45,094 nucleotides of DNA from a virus: the IMG/VR virus record IMGVR_UViG_3300033149_003380, positions 1-45,094 of that record; one strand, written 5' to 3'. Shown here in pieces: positions 37,198 to 44,619 of this stretch (positions within the stretch are counted from its first letter, which is position 1; every line of letters begins with the position of its first letter). The translations under genes were made by a program, and so were the position numbers. The notes below the pieces were generated by a model. It was not told the DNA's origin. It searched no databases and was given only the letters and a program-made list of their open reading frames with translations.

Positions 37198-38236
37198 AAA
37201 AGAATGTTTAAACGAACTAAAAGACACATTATCTGGCAGGTGGATTGGGGAAGGACCCAAGGTTAAAAAATTTGAAAAAGAGTTTTCAAAGAAGTTTGGT
37301 TTTAAATATTGTATAGCCGTTAATTCGGGAACAGCGGCACTACATCTTGCTTATATATTGGCTGGAATTAAAAAAGGAGACGAGGTTCTTTCGAGCGTTT
37401 TAACTTGTACAGCAACTCATCACCCATTATTGTGGTTAGAAGCAAAAATTAAATTTGTTGATATTGACCCAGAAACCTTAAATATGGATGTTTTGGACTT
37501 AGAGAACAAAATGACAGAAAAAACTAAGGCTATTGTTTTTACAGCATTAGGGGGAAGCCTAGAAGAACTAGACAAGGTAAAAGATTATAACTTCCCAATT
37601 ATTATAGATGCCTGTCAGGCTCTTGGACAAGAACCTATTTATGGGAACTATATAGCGTTTAGCTTTCAGGCGATTAAGAATTTGACTACTGGTGATGGAG
37701 GTATGTTGGTTGTTAGAAACAAAAAAGACTATGAAAGAGCTAAGCGATTAAGGTGGTTTGATATTGATAGAGACAAAAAAATCAAGCGAAGCTGGCAAGC
37801 GTGGGATAGGCGAGGAATTACATTTCAACAAGAAGAAATAGGATACAAATATCAAATGACAGATATAGATGCTTCTATTGGATTGGTTGGACTAAAAGAT
37901 TTTGATAAAAATTTTAAAAGACGAAAAAAGATAGTTGCTTATTACAATAAACACATTGTTAATCCGTTGGTTAAAAAAATTCCAAGCGGTAATTGGCTTT
38001 ATATGGTTTTAGTCAACAATAGAGATGGTTTTGCCTATTATTTAAAGAAAAATGGTATAGAAACAAATGTGGCACATATAAGAAACGATATATTTAAGGT
38101 GTTTGGTGGAAAAAGACAAAACTTGCCTAATATGAACGGAATTGAATTTCAATATTTGTGTATTCCATTACATCCCAATTTAACGCCCAAAGATATAAAA
38201 CATATTTGTAATATTATAAATCAATGGAAGGAATAG
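37166..38236 (+). CDS. DegT/DnrJ/EryC1-family sugar aminotransferase
   Basis: 356 residues. Features in order: GRWIGEGPKVKKFEKEF, CIAVNSGTAALHLAY (PLP phosphate site), FVDIDPETLNMD, IIIDACQALGQ (Asp148 binds the PLP ring), and the Schiff-base Lys171 in FSFQAIKNLTTGDGGM, followed by YKYQMTDIDASIGLVGL. All key residues are present. Family members transfer an amino group from Glu to a keto nucleotide-sugar. No matching dehydratase is encoded here, so the keto-sugar must come from the host. It starts inside the previous gene. Confidence 0.85.
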   Translation: MIPLFYPSINKKECLNELKDTLSGRWIGEGPKVKKFEKEFSKKFGFKYCIAVNSGTAALHLAYILAGIKKGDEVLSSVLTCTATHHPLLWLEAKIKFVDIDPETLNMDVLDLENKMTEKTKAIVFTALGGSLEELDKVKDYNFPIIIDACQALGQEPIYGNYIAFSFQAIKNLTTGDGGMLVVRNKKDYERAKRLRWFDIDRDKKIKRSWQAWDRRGITFQQEEIGYKYQMTDIDASIGLVGLKDFDKNFKRRKKIVAYYNKHIVNPLVKKIPSGNWLYMVLVNNRDGFAYYLKKNGIETNVAHIRNDIFKVFGGKRQNLPNMNGIEFQYLCIPLHPNLTPKDIKHICNIINQWKE

Positions 38237-38862
38237 TAAAACAATTTTTTGAACTATATTTACATCAAGGGCTGGGACAGAGAGCTAAATGGTGTGATAT
38301 TCCAACGCAAAAAAATCCCTTAGATGCTTGGATATTCCAAGAAATAATTTGCGAAACAAAACCAGATATTATTATTGAATGCGGTGCTGCTTGTGGGGGT
38401 TCAGCTCTTTTTATGGCAATGGTTATGGATAGAATAAATCATGGCAGAATTATTACTATAGAAATTAAAGAAATGAGAAACTGGGCAAGACATCCAAGAA
38501 TTACCTATTTAGTTGGAAGCTCTATTGATAAACCAATTATAGAACAAGTTCAAAAAATGATTAAGCCAGATGATAAGGTGATGGTTATTTTAGATAGCGA
38601 TCATCATAAAGATCACGTATATCAAGAGATGATAACTTATGCCCCAATGGTAACTCTCGGACAATATATGATAGTTGAGGATACTTTTTGGAAAGCAGAA
38701 GATAATTTAGGGCCAAAAGACGCTGTTACCGAATTTATAGAACAAAACCCAGATATGTTTACCATAGACAAAGAAAGAGAAAAGTTTTTGATTACATATA
38801 ATCCCGGTGGGTTTCTTAGAAGAAATTATGAAACAAGCAAAGTACAAAAATCCAAGGAATAA
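38224..38862 (+). CDS. CmcI-like SAM-dependent methyltransferase
   Basis: 212 residues. DIIIECGAACGGSALFMA is the SAM-binding loop, followed by GRIITIEIKE and a metal-site-like VMVILDSDHHKDHVYQE, then GQYMIVEDTFW. This order is that of cephalosporin-hydroxylase/CmcI and rhamnosyl O-methyltransferases, which methylate sugars or small metabolites. In the cassette it would cap or tailor a sugar. Overlaps the aminotransferase by 13 nt. Confidence 0.75.
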   Translation: MEGIVKQFFELYLHQGLGQRAKWCDIPTQKNPLDAWIFQEIICETKPDIIIECGAACGGSALFMAMVMDRINHGRIITIEIKEMRNWARHPRITYLVGSSIDKPIIEQVQKMIKPDDKVMVILDSDHHKDHVYQEMITYAPMVTLGQYMIVEDTFWKAEDNLGPKDAVTEFIEQNPDMFTIDKEREKFLITYNPGGFLRRNYETSKVQKSKE

Positions 38863-39706
38863 TGTCGTTAAAAATCCAGCCATTGCGTGCGTAATGCCAA
38901 TTTTTGTGCCAGAAGGTCAAATTGAAAACTACGATGTTCGTTCTAATGTTAATCCAAATAAATATTATGAATTTACCGAAAACAAACTAGAAAGTATTAA
39001 ATTTACTTTGGCTTGTTATAAGCACTATAAAACTCAATTAGATTACGATTTAATATTGGTAAATAACGACTCAAGAGACAAAGAGACATTACAATTTTTG
39101 AAAAAATTTCCAAAAGTATACCATAGAGAAAATAGGGGATTTAGTTTTGGGGCATATCAATATATCTGGGATAAGTTTGGAAATCAGTATGAATATTATT
39201 TGTTTCACGAACAAGATTGGGGACCAGCAAAAGATTATTGGTTGGAAGAAATTTTAACAAGATTTTTGTCAGATAGAGAAATTGGAGCGGTAGGAAATAC
39301 GATAGAGGATAGACCAACCGACCCCATTGGCAATGTTGAATCTTTAAAAGAGATTTTAGGAACACAAAGAGAGCGACTTTATAATTTGGATGGTGCTTAT
39401 ACTTTTACAAGTTCTAGGGTTTTACGACAAAGCGGAATAGAGGTTTTAGAGTGTGAGCCACATACAAGTTTAAATGCAATGTATAATGAAATATTGTTTC
39501 AACAGCCAATTTTGGAACAAGGATATAAATTGAGTTCGTTTGATGATAATAAGCATATAAGGGTTGCTGGCATATCAATTTATGATATACACCCCAAATA
39601 TAATAAATTAACCAATTTTGCCCCAATTATTCAAGGAAATGCACGATTTTTTTCAAGACGAATCGCTAACCACTTCAATTGGTATGATAAGCGAAAAAGA
39701 TATTAA
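38828..39706 (+). CDS. GT-A-type glycosyltransferase-like protein
   Basis: 292 residues from ATG 38828, inside the end of the methyltransferase gene (the in-frame ATG at 38807 is an alternative). Family 2-like features: IACVMPIFVPEG, YDLILVNNDSRD, ENRGFSFGAYQYIWD (nucleotide-sugar region), and LFHEQDWGPAKDYWLEE in place of the DxD segment. The C-terminal part is mixed beta/aromatic. Probably transfers a sugar; donor unknown. Confidence 0.6.
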   Translation: MKQAKYKNPRNNVVKNPAIACVMPIFVPEGQIENYDVRSNVNPNKYYEFTENKLESIKFTLACYKHYKTQLDYDLILVNNDSRDKETLQFLKKFPKVYHRENRGFSFGAYQYIWDKFGNQYEYYLFHEQDWGPAKDYWLEEILTRFLSDREIGAVGNTIEDRPTDPIGNVESLKEILGTQRERLYNLDGAYTFTSSRVLRQSGIEVLECEPHTSLNAMYNEILFQQPILEQGYKLSSFDDNKHIRVAGISIYDIHPKYNKLTNFAPIIQGNARFFSRRIANHFNWYDKRKRY

Positions 39707-40085
39707 GTTTTTTAGAAAATCGGAAATGTGGAACAAGGAAGCGGAAAATTTTGTTCGTAAACTAAATTTTTCTAGCCCTTATCATAATTTATGGTCTTGT
39801 ATTTATTCTGACCCTAAACCAGTAAGCGGTTGCTTATTATTAACGTTTGATGGTATTATAGTTCTTTTTCATTTGTTCACTCTAAAATCTAAACGCAGAA
39901 AAGGATATGCCCGTATTGTGGTTAAAAATGCCATTGAAGCGCTTAACAGAACCCCTAATCACATTTTATTGGCACGTTCAATAATAGACTCTAATGCTTC
40001 TAAATTATTTAAGTCTATGGGATTTGTATCTAATCATCATATCGACCATACCAGAACAATTGTGTGGCAATATTTTAGAGAATGA
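39684..40085 (+). CDS. GNAT-family acetyltransferase
   Basis: 133 residues from ATG 39684 (overlap of 23 nt with the previous gene). The acetyl-CoA motif A is LKSKRRKGYARIVVKNAIEAL (R-R-K-G-Y-A), preceded by strands GCLLLTFDGIIVLFHLFT and followed by ILLARSIIDSNASKLFKSMGF, the typical motif B. It would acetylate an amine, plausibly the amino sugar produced by the DegT enzyme. ATGA overlap with the next gene. Confidence 0.75.
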   Translation: MISEKDIKFFRKSEMWNKEAENFVRKLNFSSPYHNLWSCIYSDPKPVSGCLLLTFDGIIVLFHLFTLKSKRRKGYARIVVKNAIEALNRTPNHILLARSIIDSNASKLFKSMGFVSNHHIDHTRTIVWQYFRE

Positions 40086-40882
40086 ACCAACAGGAATTAA
40101 AAAAACTTATTAAAAGAAAGCTTCCAACGGACAAAGCACTTAAGCGGGTAGAAATTCTTATAATGAAATGGGCATTGCCCAAAATAGAAACTCAATGTAT
40201 TACTCAATTAATAAATAACACATCATATCCATATAAGTTGGTGATTTTAGACACTAGGGCATTGAGCAAAAATCGTAAGGGTCAATGGTGTGGAATTAAT
40301 ACTTCTAAAATTTGGAACTATTTTATTAAAAATTCTACTTGTGATTATCTTTGTATAATGGATTCTGATGCTTTTGTTGAGCCAAACTGGTTATCGGAGG
40401 CAATGAAAGTATTTAAAAAATATCCAGATGCTGGTGTTGTAGCCCCTGTTTCTAGAAGGCTAGGTATTCCTGAAAGTCAACACCTACAAGAAATAGAACT
40501 TCAGCACAAAACCCATACCCACAAAGCAAGCTCACATGTTTCGGGATATTGTTTCGTTTTTAAAAAAGAAATGTTAAAAGATGTTGGATTATTTGATGAA
40601 GATTTTTATTATTTTGGTCAAGATTCCGATTGGTGCGAGAGAATACAAGAAAATGAAAAATGGAATATCTATATTTGCCCTACAATGATAGTGGACCATG
40701 GTACTGATGAGGGTTGGAGCATTTCATCAAAAAAAGCACAAGAATCTCACGAATGTATTTGGGAGTGGCAGGAAGATACCGCTTATGCTCAAAAATTAGC
40801 ACAAATTAAAAAGAAAAAGCGAGGCAAAAATCCTAACTTATATCCATGGGGAGGAGTTGCTTGGCAAGAACATAATTTATGA
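40082..40882 (+). CDS. Family 2 glycosyltransferase
   Basis: 266 residues. CDYLCIMDSDAFVEPNWLSEA carries DSD (the DxD metal site), followed by AGVVAPVSRR, HVSGYCFVFKKEMLKDVGLFDE, FGQDSDWCERIQ (catalytic acidic segment) and VDHGTDEGWSI. The C-terminus is basic. ATGA overlaps on both sides. Probably a polymer or side-chain sugar transferase. Confidence 0.85.
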   Translation: MNQQELKKLIKRKLPTDKALKRVEILIMKWALPKIETQCITQLINNTSYPYKLVILDTRALSKNRKGQWCGINTSKIWNYFIKNSTCDYLCIMDSDAFVEPNWLSEAMKVFKKYPDAGVVAPVSRRLGIPESQHLQEIELQHKTHTHKASSHVSGYCFVFKKEMLKDVGLFDEDFYYFGQDSDWCERIQENEKWNIYICPTMIVDHGTDEGWSISSKKAQESHECIWEWQEDTAYAQKLAQIKKKKRGKNPNLYPWGGVAWQEHNL

Positions 40883-41316
40883 AATTAAATTTAGGATGCG
40901 GAGAACAATATTGGGAAGGATATAAAAACATTGATATATCTAATGCCGTACCAGCCGACCAATATTATGATATTAATCATGGCATTAAAGAAAAAAACAA
41001 TAGCGTTGATGAAATTCACGCTGGTTGTGTATTAGAACAAGTTGATGATTTTGTTTTTGTTTTAAACGAATGCTGGCGAGTTCTTAAAAAAAACGGAACC
41101 TTAAAAGGATACGTGCCCTCTACTGCTTCTAACGTATTATTTGTAGACCCAATGGACAAACGATTTTTTACAGAAGAATCTTTTCAATATTTTAATGTTG
41201 ATTCTGCTCTTTGGAAGCAGTTTGGAAAAACATACGGATTTAAGCCATGGCAGATTTTATTGGTTAAAACAGAACCAAATGGAATAATTCACTTTGAGTT
41301 AATGCCCACAAAATGA
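40879..41316 (+). CDS. SAM-dependent methyltransferase (class I)
   Basis: 145 residues, compact Rossmann type. MKLNLGCGEQYWEGYKNIDI is motif I plus the Asp of motif II; NSVDEIHAGCVLEQVDDFVF and ECWRVLKKNGTLKGYVPS are motifs IV-V. It lacks an added substrate domain, as in small sugar or lipid methyltransferases. Coupled by ATGA overlaps on both sides within the glycan operon. Confidence 0.75.
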   Translation: MKLNLGCGEQYWEGYKNIDISNAVPADQYYDINHGIKEKNNSVDEIHAGCVLEQVDDFVFVLNECWRVLKKNGTLKGYVPSTASNVLFVDPMDKRFFTEESFQYFNVDSALWKQFGKTYGFKPWQILLVKTEPNGIIHFELMPTK

Positions 41317-42251
41317 AAATAGCTATTACAACAGCAATTGAACAAGAGCCTTATGCTATTGACCATTTAGGGGTTAAACAGGGATTGGATTGGATGGGAT
41401 GGGACTACTTAATTGCCGACCCAATTATACGAGGAGCAGAAGATGCTATAAGCAGAATTATTAAATTTAAACCAGACATAGTAGTTCATTATATGGATAT
41501 TATGTTGAAGTCCAAGGCCCCAGAAATCATAGCAAAGGCAATTAAAACCAAGCAAGTTTTTTGGGAAATGGACTATCGACCAATGGCACATAATACAGAA
41601 AATTCTTATGATGGACAATGGAACCATTGGTTGACCCAAGCACCTTATTTAGATCACATTTTTTTGTCAAACAAAGGACAAATAGACTGGTGGGAAAAAG
41701 AATGGAAAACCCCTGTAAGTTATTTGCCTCATGGCTGTTATATACCAGATAAACCTAAATATGATCCAAGATTTGTTTGTGGGTGTGTATTTATTGGTTC
41801 TATGATAAACAGCGAACCATTTGTTCAAAGAACAAAATTAATAGAAAAAATAAGAAAATATATTCAAATAGCCCACATAAATTCACATAACCCAGAAGAA
41901 AGAAATGAAAATTGGAAAAATATGCCAGCTATTTATCATTCCGCAGACACAATATTAGACATATCTCATTTTTGGGATAATCCCGGATATGCCTCTGGAC
42001 GTTATTTTTATTCGGCTGGACTTGGGGGGTGTTCTATAACAAAACAATTTCCTGATTGTAAACAATTATATCCTGATGGGACTAAAGTGTATTTTAATAC
42101 GCCAGAAGAAGCTATAGAAAAAATTAAATATTATCAAAAACATTCTCGTGCTAGAAATATTGTTAAGCAAAAAGCATTTGAACATACTAAAAAATATCAT
42201 AATTTTAAATTAAGATTTCAAAAAATTTATGACACTCTTACAAAAAGTTGA
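41313..42251 (+). CDS. GT-B glycosyltransferase (CgeB-like)
   Basis: 312 residues. Two Rossmann-like halves: N-terminal HLGVKQGLDWMGWDYLIAD and DIVVHYMDIMLKSKAPEII; C-terminal VCGCVFIGSM, PAIYHSADTILDISHFWDN and GRYFYSAGLGGCSITKQFPD, then YFNTPEEAIEKIKYY. This is the CgeB/GT4-related type. As the gene directly before the APS reductase it is one of two GT-B candidates for a sulfoquinovosyl transferase (the other is the C-terminal half of the 777-residue enzyme). That link is inference. Overlaps the APS reductase gene by 23 nt. Confidence 0.7.
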   Translation: MKIAITTAIEQEPYAIDHLGVKQGLDWMGWDYLIADPIIRGAEDAISRIIKFKPDIVVHYMDIMLKSKAPEIIAKAIKTKQVFWEMDYRPMAHNTENSYDGQWNHWLTQAPYLDHIFLSNKGQIDWWEKEWKTPVSYLPHGCYIPDKPKYDPRFVCGCVFIGSMINSEPFVQRTKLIEKIRKYIQIAHINSHNPEERNENWKNMPAIYHSADTILDISHFWDNPGYASGRYFYSAGLGGCSITKQFPDCKQLYPDGTKVYFNTPEEAIEKIKYYQKHSRARNIVKQKAFEHTKKYHNFKLRFQKIYDTLTKS

Positions 42252-42876
42252 ACAAGCTAAAACAATTATATCAGATTATATTAAGAAATATCCAAAAATT
42301 TGTTTGGCCTGCTCTTGGGGAAAAGATTCAATGGTATTATTACATATTGCTCGACAGGTCAAAAAAGATATTTCTGTAATTGGAGTTATGACTCCATTTA
42401 AACCAACGGAAACCAAAAAATATAGAGATAAAATGGTTCGAAAATGGAATATACGATTTACTCAATTTAGTGCCAAAACCATTGATAGACCTAGCGACCC
42501 CGAAGAATGTTGTAATCATTTTAAGGTTAAGCCATTAAAAAAAGCACTAAAAGCTTATGACGCTTGGATTAGTGGAGTGCGTAAAACCGAAGGTATTACT
42601 AGAACAAAATTCAAATATGTAGAAAAAAAAGATGGATTAGTGAAAATTAATCCAATTCTGGATTTTACAGAAAAAGATATATGGCGTTATTTAGCCATTT
42701 ATCATATTCCTGTTAATCCAATGTATAAACAAGGTTATCGCTCTTTGGGTTGTTTGCCTTGTTCGGCTCCAGAGCAGGACGAGAACGAAACCGAAAGAGA
42801 AGGACGATGGAAGGGAACACACAAGCATTGCGGGGAATGCGGAATTCATTCCCAATCAATGAGAATCCCAAAATAG
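42229..42876 (+). CDS. cysH: [4Fe-4S] adenylylsulfate (APS) reductase
   Basis: 215 residues. PP-loop SWGKDS (29-34); cluster ligands Cys94-Cys95 (PEECCNHFKVKPL) and Cys175/Cys178 (SLGCLPC); WISGVRKTEGITR for the sulfonucleotide; and the C-terminal GECGIH with redox Cys204, after ERxGRW (190-194). The CC...CxxC set marks the assimilatory APS-using type: APS + thioredoxin gives sulfite and AMP. All key residues are present, so it is probably active. It overlaps the UDP-sulfoquinovose synthase gene by 40 nt, so the two are translated together; sulfite is the co-substrate of that enzyme. No ATP sulfurylase is encoded, so APS must come from the host. Confidence 0.88.
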   Translation: MTLLQKVEQAKTIISDYIKKYPKICLACSWGKDSMVLLHIARQVKKDISVIGVMTPFKPTETKKYRDKMVRKWNIRFTQFSAKTIDRPSDPEECCNHFKVKPLKKALKAYDAWISGVRKTEGITRTKFKYVEKKDGLVKINPILDFTEKDIWRYLAIYHIPVNPMYKQGYRSLGCLPCSAPEQDENETEREGRWKGTHKHCGECGIHSQSMRIPK

Positions 42877-43982
42877 ATGTATTTATATTGGGAATAGATG
42901 GATATTTAGGATATTCATTAGCTCTTTATTTAAAAAACAAAGGCTATACCATAGCTGGTATGGACAATTTTTCTCGTAGAAATATGGTAACCGAAGTAGG
43001 TGGACATTCTGCTATTCCTATTGATGATAGAAAGGTTGATTGGGATGTGTGGCAAGGCAATGTTACTGATTACGATGCTCTTAAAGGCGTTTTACAAACA
43101 TATAACCCTAAAACCATAGTACATTTTGCCGAACAACCATCAGCCCCATATTCTATGATTGACTGGAAACACGCTTCTTTTACACATATTAATAATGTGG
43201 TTGGCACTCTGAATGTTTTGTGGGCAATGAAAGAGGTTTGTCCAGAAGCACATTTAATTAAATTGGGAACTATGGGAGAATATGGCACCCCCAATATAGA
43301 CATACCAGAAGGATTTTTTACCATTACTTATCGAGGACGAAAAGACACCCTACCATTTCCCAAACAAGCAGGAAGTTGGTATCACCAAACCAAAGTTCAC
43401 GACTCAAACAATATTATAATGGCTTGTAAAATATGGGGACTAAGAAGCACGGATATTAATCAAGGACCCGTTTATGGCGTAAAAACCAAAGATATGGATT
43501 TAAAAGAATATAAAACTCGCTTTGATTTTGATGGTGTGTTTGGAACTGCTCTTAATAGATTTGTTGCTCAGGCATTAATTGAATATCCATTAACCGTTTA
43601 TGGAAAAGGGGGACAAACAAGGGGTTATTTACATATCAACGATTCAATGGAGGCCATTGAAATAGCGATTAAAAATCCACCAAAACAAGGAGAATATAGG
43701 GTATTTAATCAGTGGGCTGAAAAGTTTTCTATTAATGAATTGGCTGATATAGTAATTAAAACCGCAAAAACACAAGGACTTAAAGCAGAAAAAATTGAAA
43801 ACCCCAGAATAGAACTAGAAAAACATTATTATAATCCAGATCATCAGACTTTATATGATATGGGCTGGAAGCCGAGAAAAATGAAAATTATGCTACCAGA
43901 AATGTTTAAAGACTTAAAACCATTTGTGGATAGAATAGAGGCTAAAAAGGATTTTATTAAGCCCAATATTAAATGGAAATAA
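42837..43982 (+). CDS. sqdB: UDP-sulfoquinovose synthase (SQD1/SqdB)
   Basis: 381 residues from ATG 42837 (42807 is an alternative). NAD site GIDGYLG (19-25); VTEVGGHSAIPI; FAEQPSAPYSMIDWKHA; NNVVGTLNVLWAM; KLGTMGEYGTPNIDIPEG with catalytic Thr145; GSWYHQTKVHDS with Tyr182 and Lys186; DINQGPVYGVKT; TRFDFDGVFGTALNRF; YGKGGQTRGYLHI; RVFNQWAEKFS; HYYNPDH. This is the complete SQD1 signature and is unlike ordinary UDP-glucose epimerases. It converts UDP-glucose and sulfite into UDP-sulfoquinovose. The next gene, 1 nt downstream, is a glycosyltransferase. Confidence 0.95.
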   Translation: MRNSFPINENPKIDVFILGIDGYLGYSLALYLKNKGYTIAGMDNFSRRNMVTEVGGHSAIPIDDRKVDWDVWQGNVTDYDALKGVLQTYNPKTIVHFAEQPSAPYSMIDWKHASFTHINNVVGTLNVLWAMKEVCPEAHLIKLGTMGEYGTPNIDIPEGFFTITYRGRKDTLPFPKQAGSWYHQTKVHDSNNIIMACKIWGLRSTDINQGPVYGVKTKDMDLKEYKTRFDFDGVFGTALNRFVAQALIEYPLTVYGKGGQTRGYLHINDSMEAIEIAIKNPPKQGEYRVFNQWAEKFSINELADIVIKTAKTQGLKAEKIENPRIELEKHYYNPDHQTLYDMGWKPRKMKIMLPEMFKDLKPFVDRIEAKKDFIKPNIKWK

Positions 43983-43983
43983 T

Positions 43984-44619
43984 ATGAAATTATCAATTAT
44001 CGTTCCTATTATAAATTTGAATAAAAAAATTCAAGACTTAACCGACAAGTGTTTGTCGTCTATTCGCAAATATACAACCGTTCCTTATGAGTTAATTATA
44101 ATTGATAATGGCAATGCCGATAGATGGAGTGCTGATATAACAATTAAAAATGCCAGAAATGTTGGTAATGGCAAGTCTTGGAATCAAGGCTTAAAATTGT
44201 CTAGTGGGGAGTTTTTATTATTAATAGACAATGATACTGAGATTTTACATAAAGAGTGGGAAAAAGCCCTTATACGGGCTTTTGACGACCCATTGGTAGG
44301 TATATCCTTCCCAGCTACTAAAAATCGCGATGAGGACGATTTTAACGAGAAATTAAGCGGATTTTTTTGGATGATGCCCCGCAGGACATTTGAAAAAGTT
44401 GGATTAGTAGACGAAGGATATGGTTTGGGTAATTTTGAGGATACTGATTATTATATGAGAACCAAGGAAGCTGGGCTTAAACTTGTTTCTGTTCCTGAAA
44501 CAAAAATAAAACATTATTCTAGAGCAACTTGTGATCAAATACCAGAAGTACAACAAATTTATCAAATTAACGAACAAAGATATTTTAATAAATGGAAAGT
44601 TCTTCCGATGCTGAATTAA
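43984..44619 (+). CDS. Family 2 glycosyltransferase
   Basis: 211 residues. KLSIIVPIINLNKKIQDLTD, YELIIIDNGN, GKSWNQGLKLSSGEFLLLID and DND (LIDNDTEIL) form the GT-A core; FFWMMPRRTFEKVGLVDEG and NFEDTDYYMRTKEAG give the acceptor and catalytic region (ED motif); IKHYSRATC ends it. Directly after the UDP-sulfoquinovose synthase gene, it is a further candidate to use that donor, although known sulfoquinovosyl transferases are GT-B. It overlaps the start of the junction gene by 28 nt. Confidence 0.8.
   Translation: MKLSIIVPIINLNKKIQDLTDKCLSSIRKYTTVPYELIIIDNGNADRWSADITIKNARNVGNGKSWNQGLKLSSGEFLLLIDNDTEILHKEWEKALIRAFDDPLVGISFPATKNRDEDDFNEKLSGFFWMMPRRTFEKVGLVDEGYGLGNFEDTDYYMRTKEAGLKLVSVPETKIKHYSRATCDQIPEVQQIYQINEQRYFNKWKVLPMLN

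Noticed and set aside
42750-42836. An earlier start for UDP-sulfoquinovose synthase
   Set aside because: The upstream codons give an Arg-rich stretch unlike the family and lie deep inside the APS reductase gene; ATG 42837 places the NAD motif at the normal distance.
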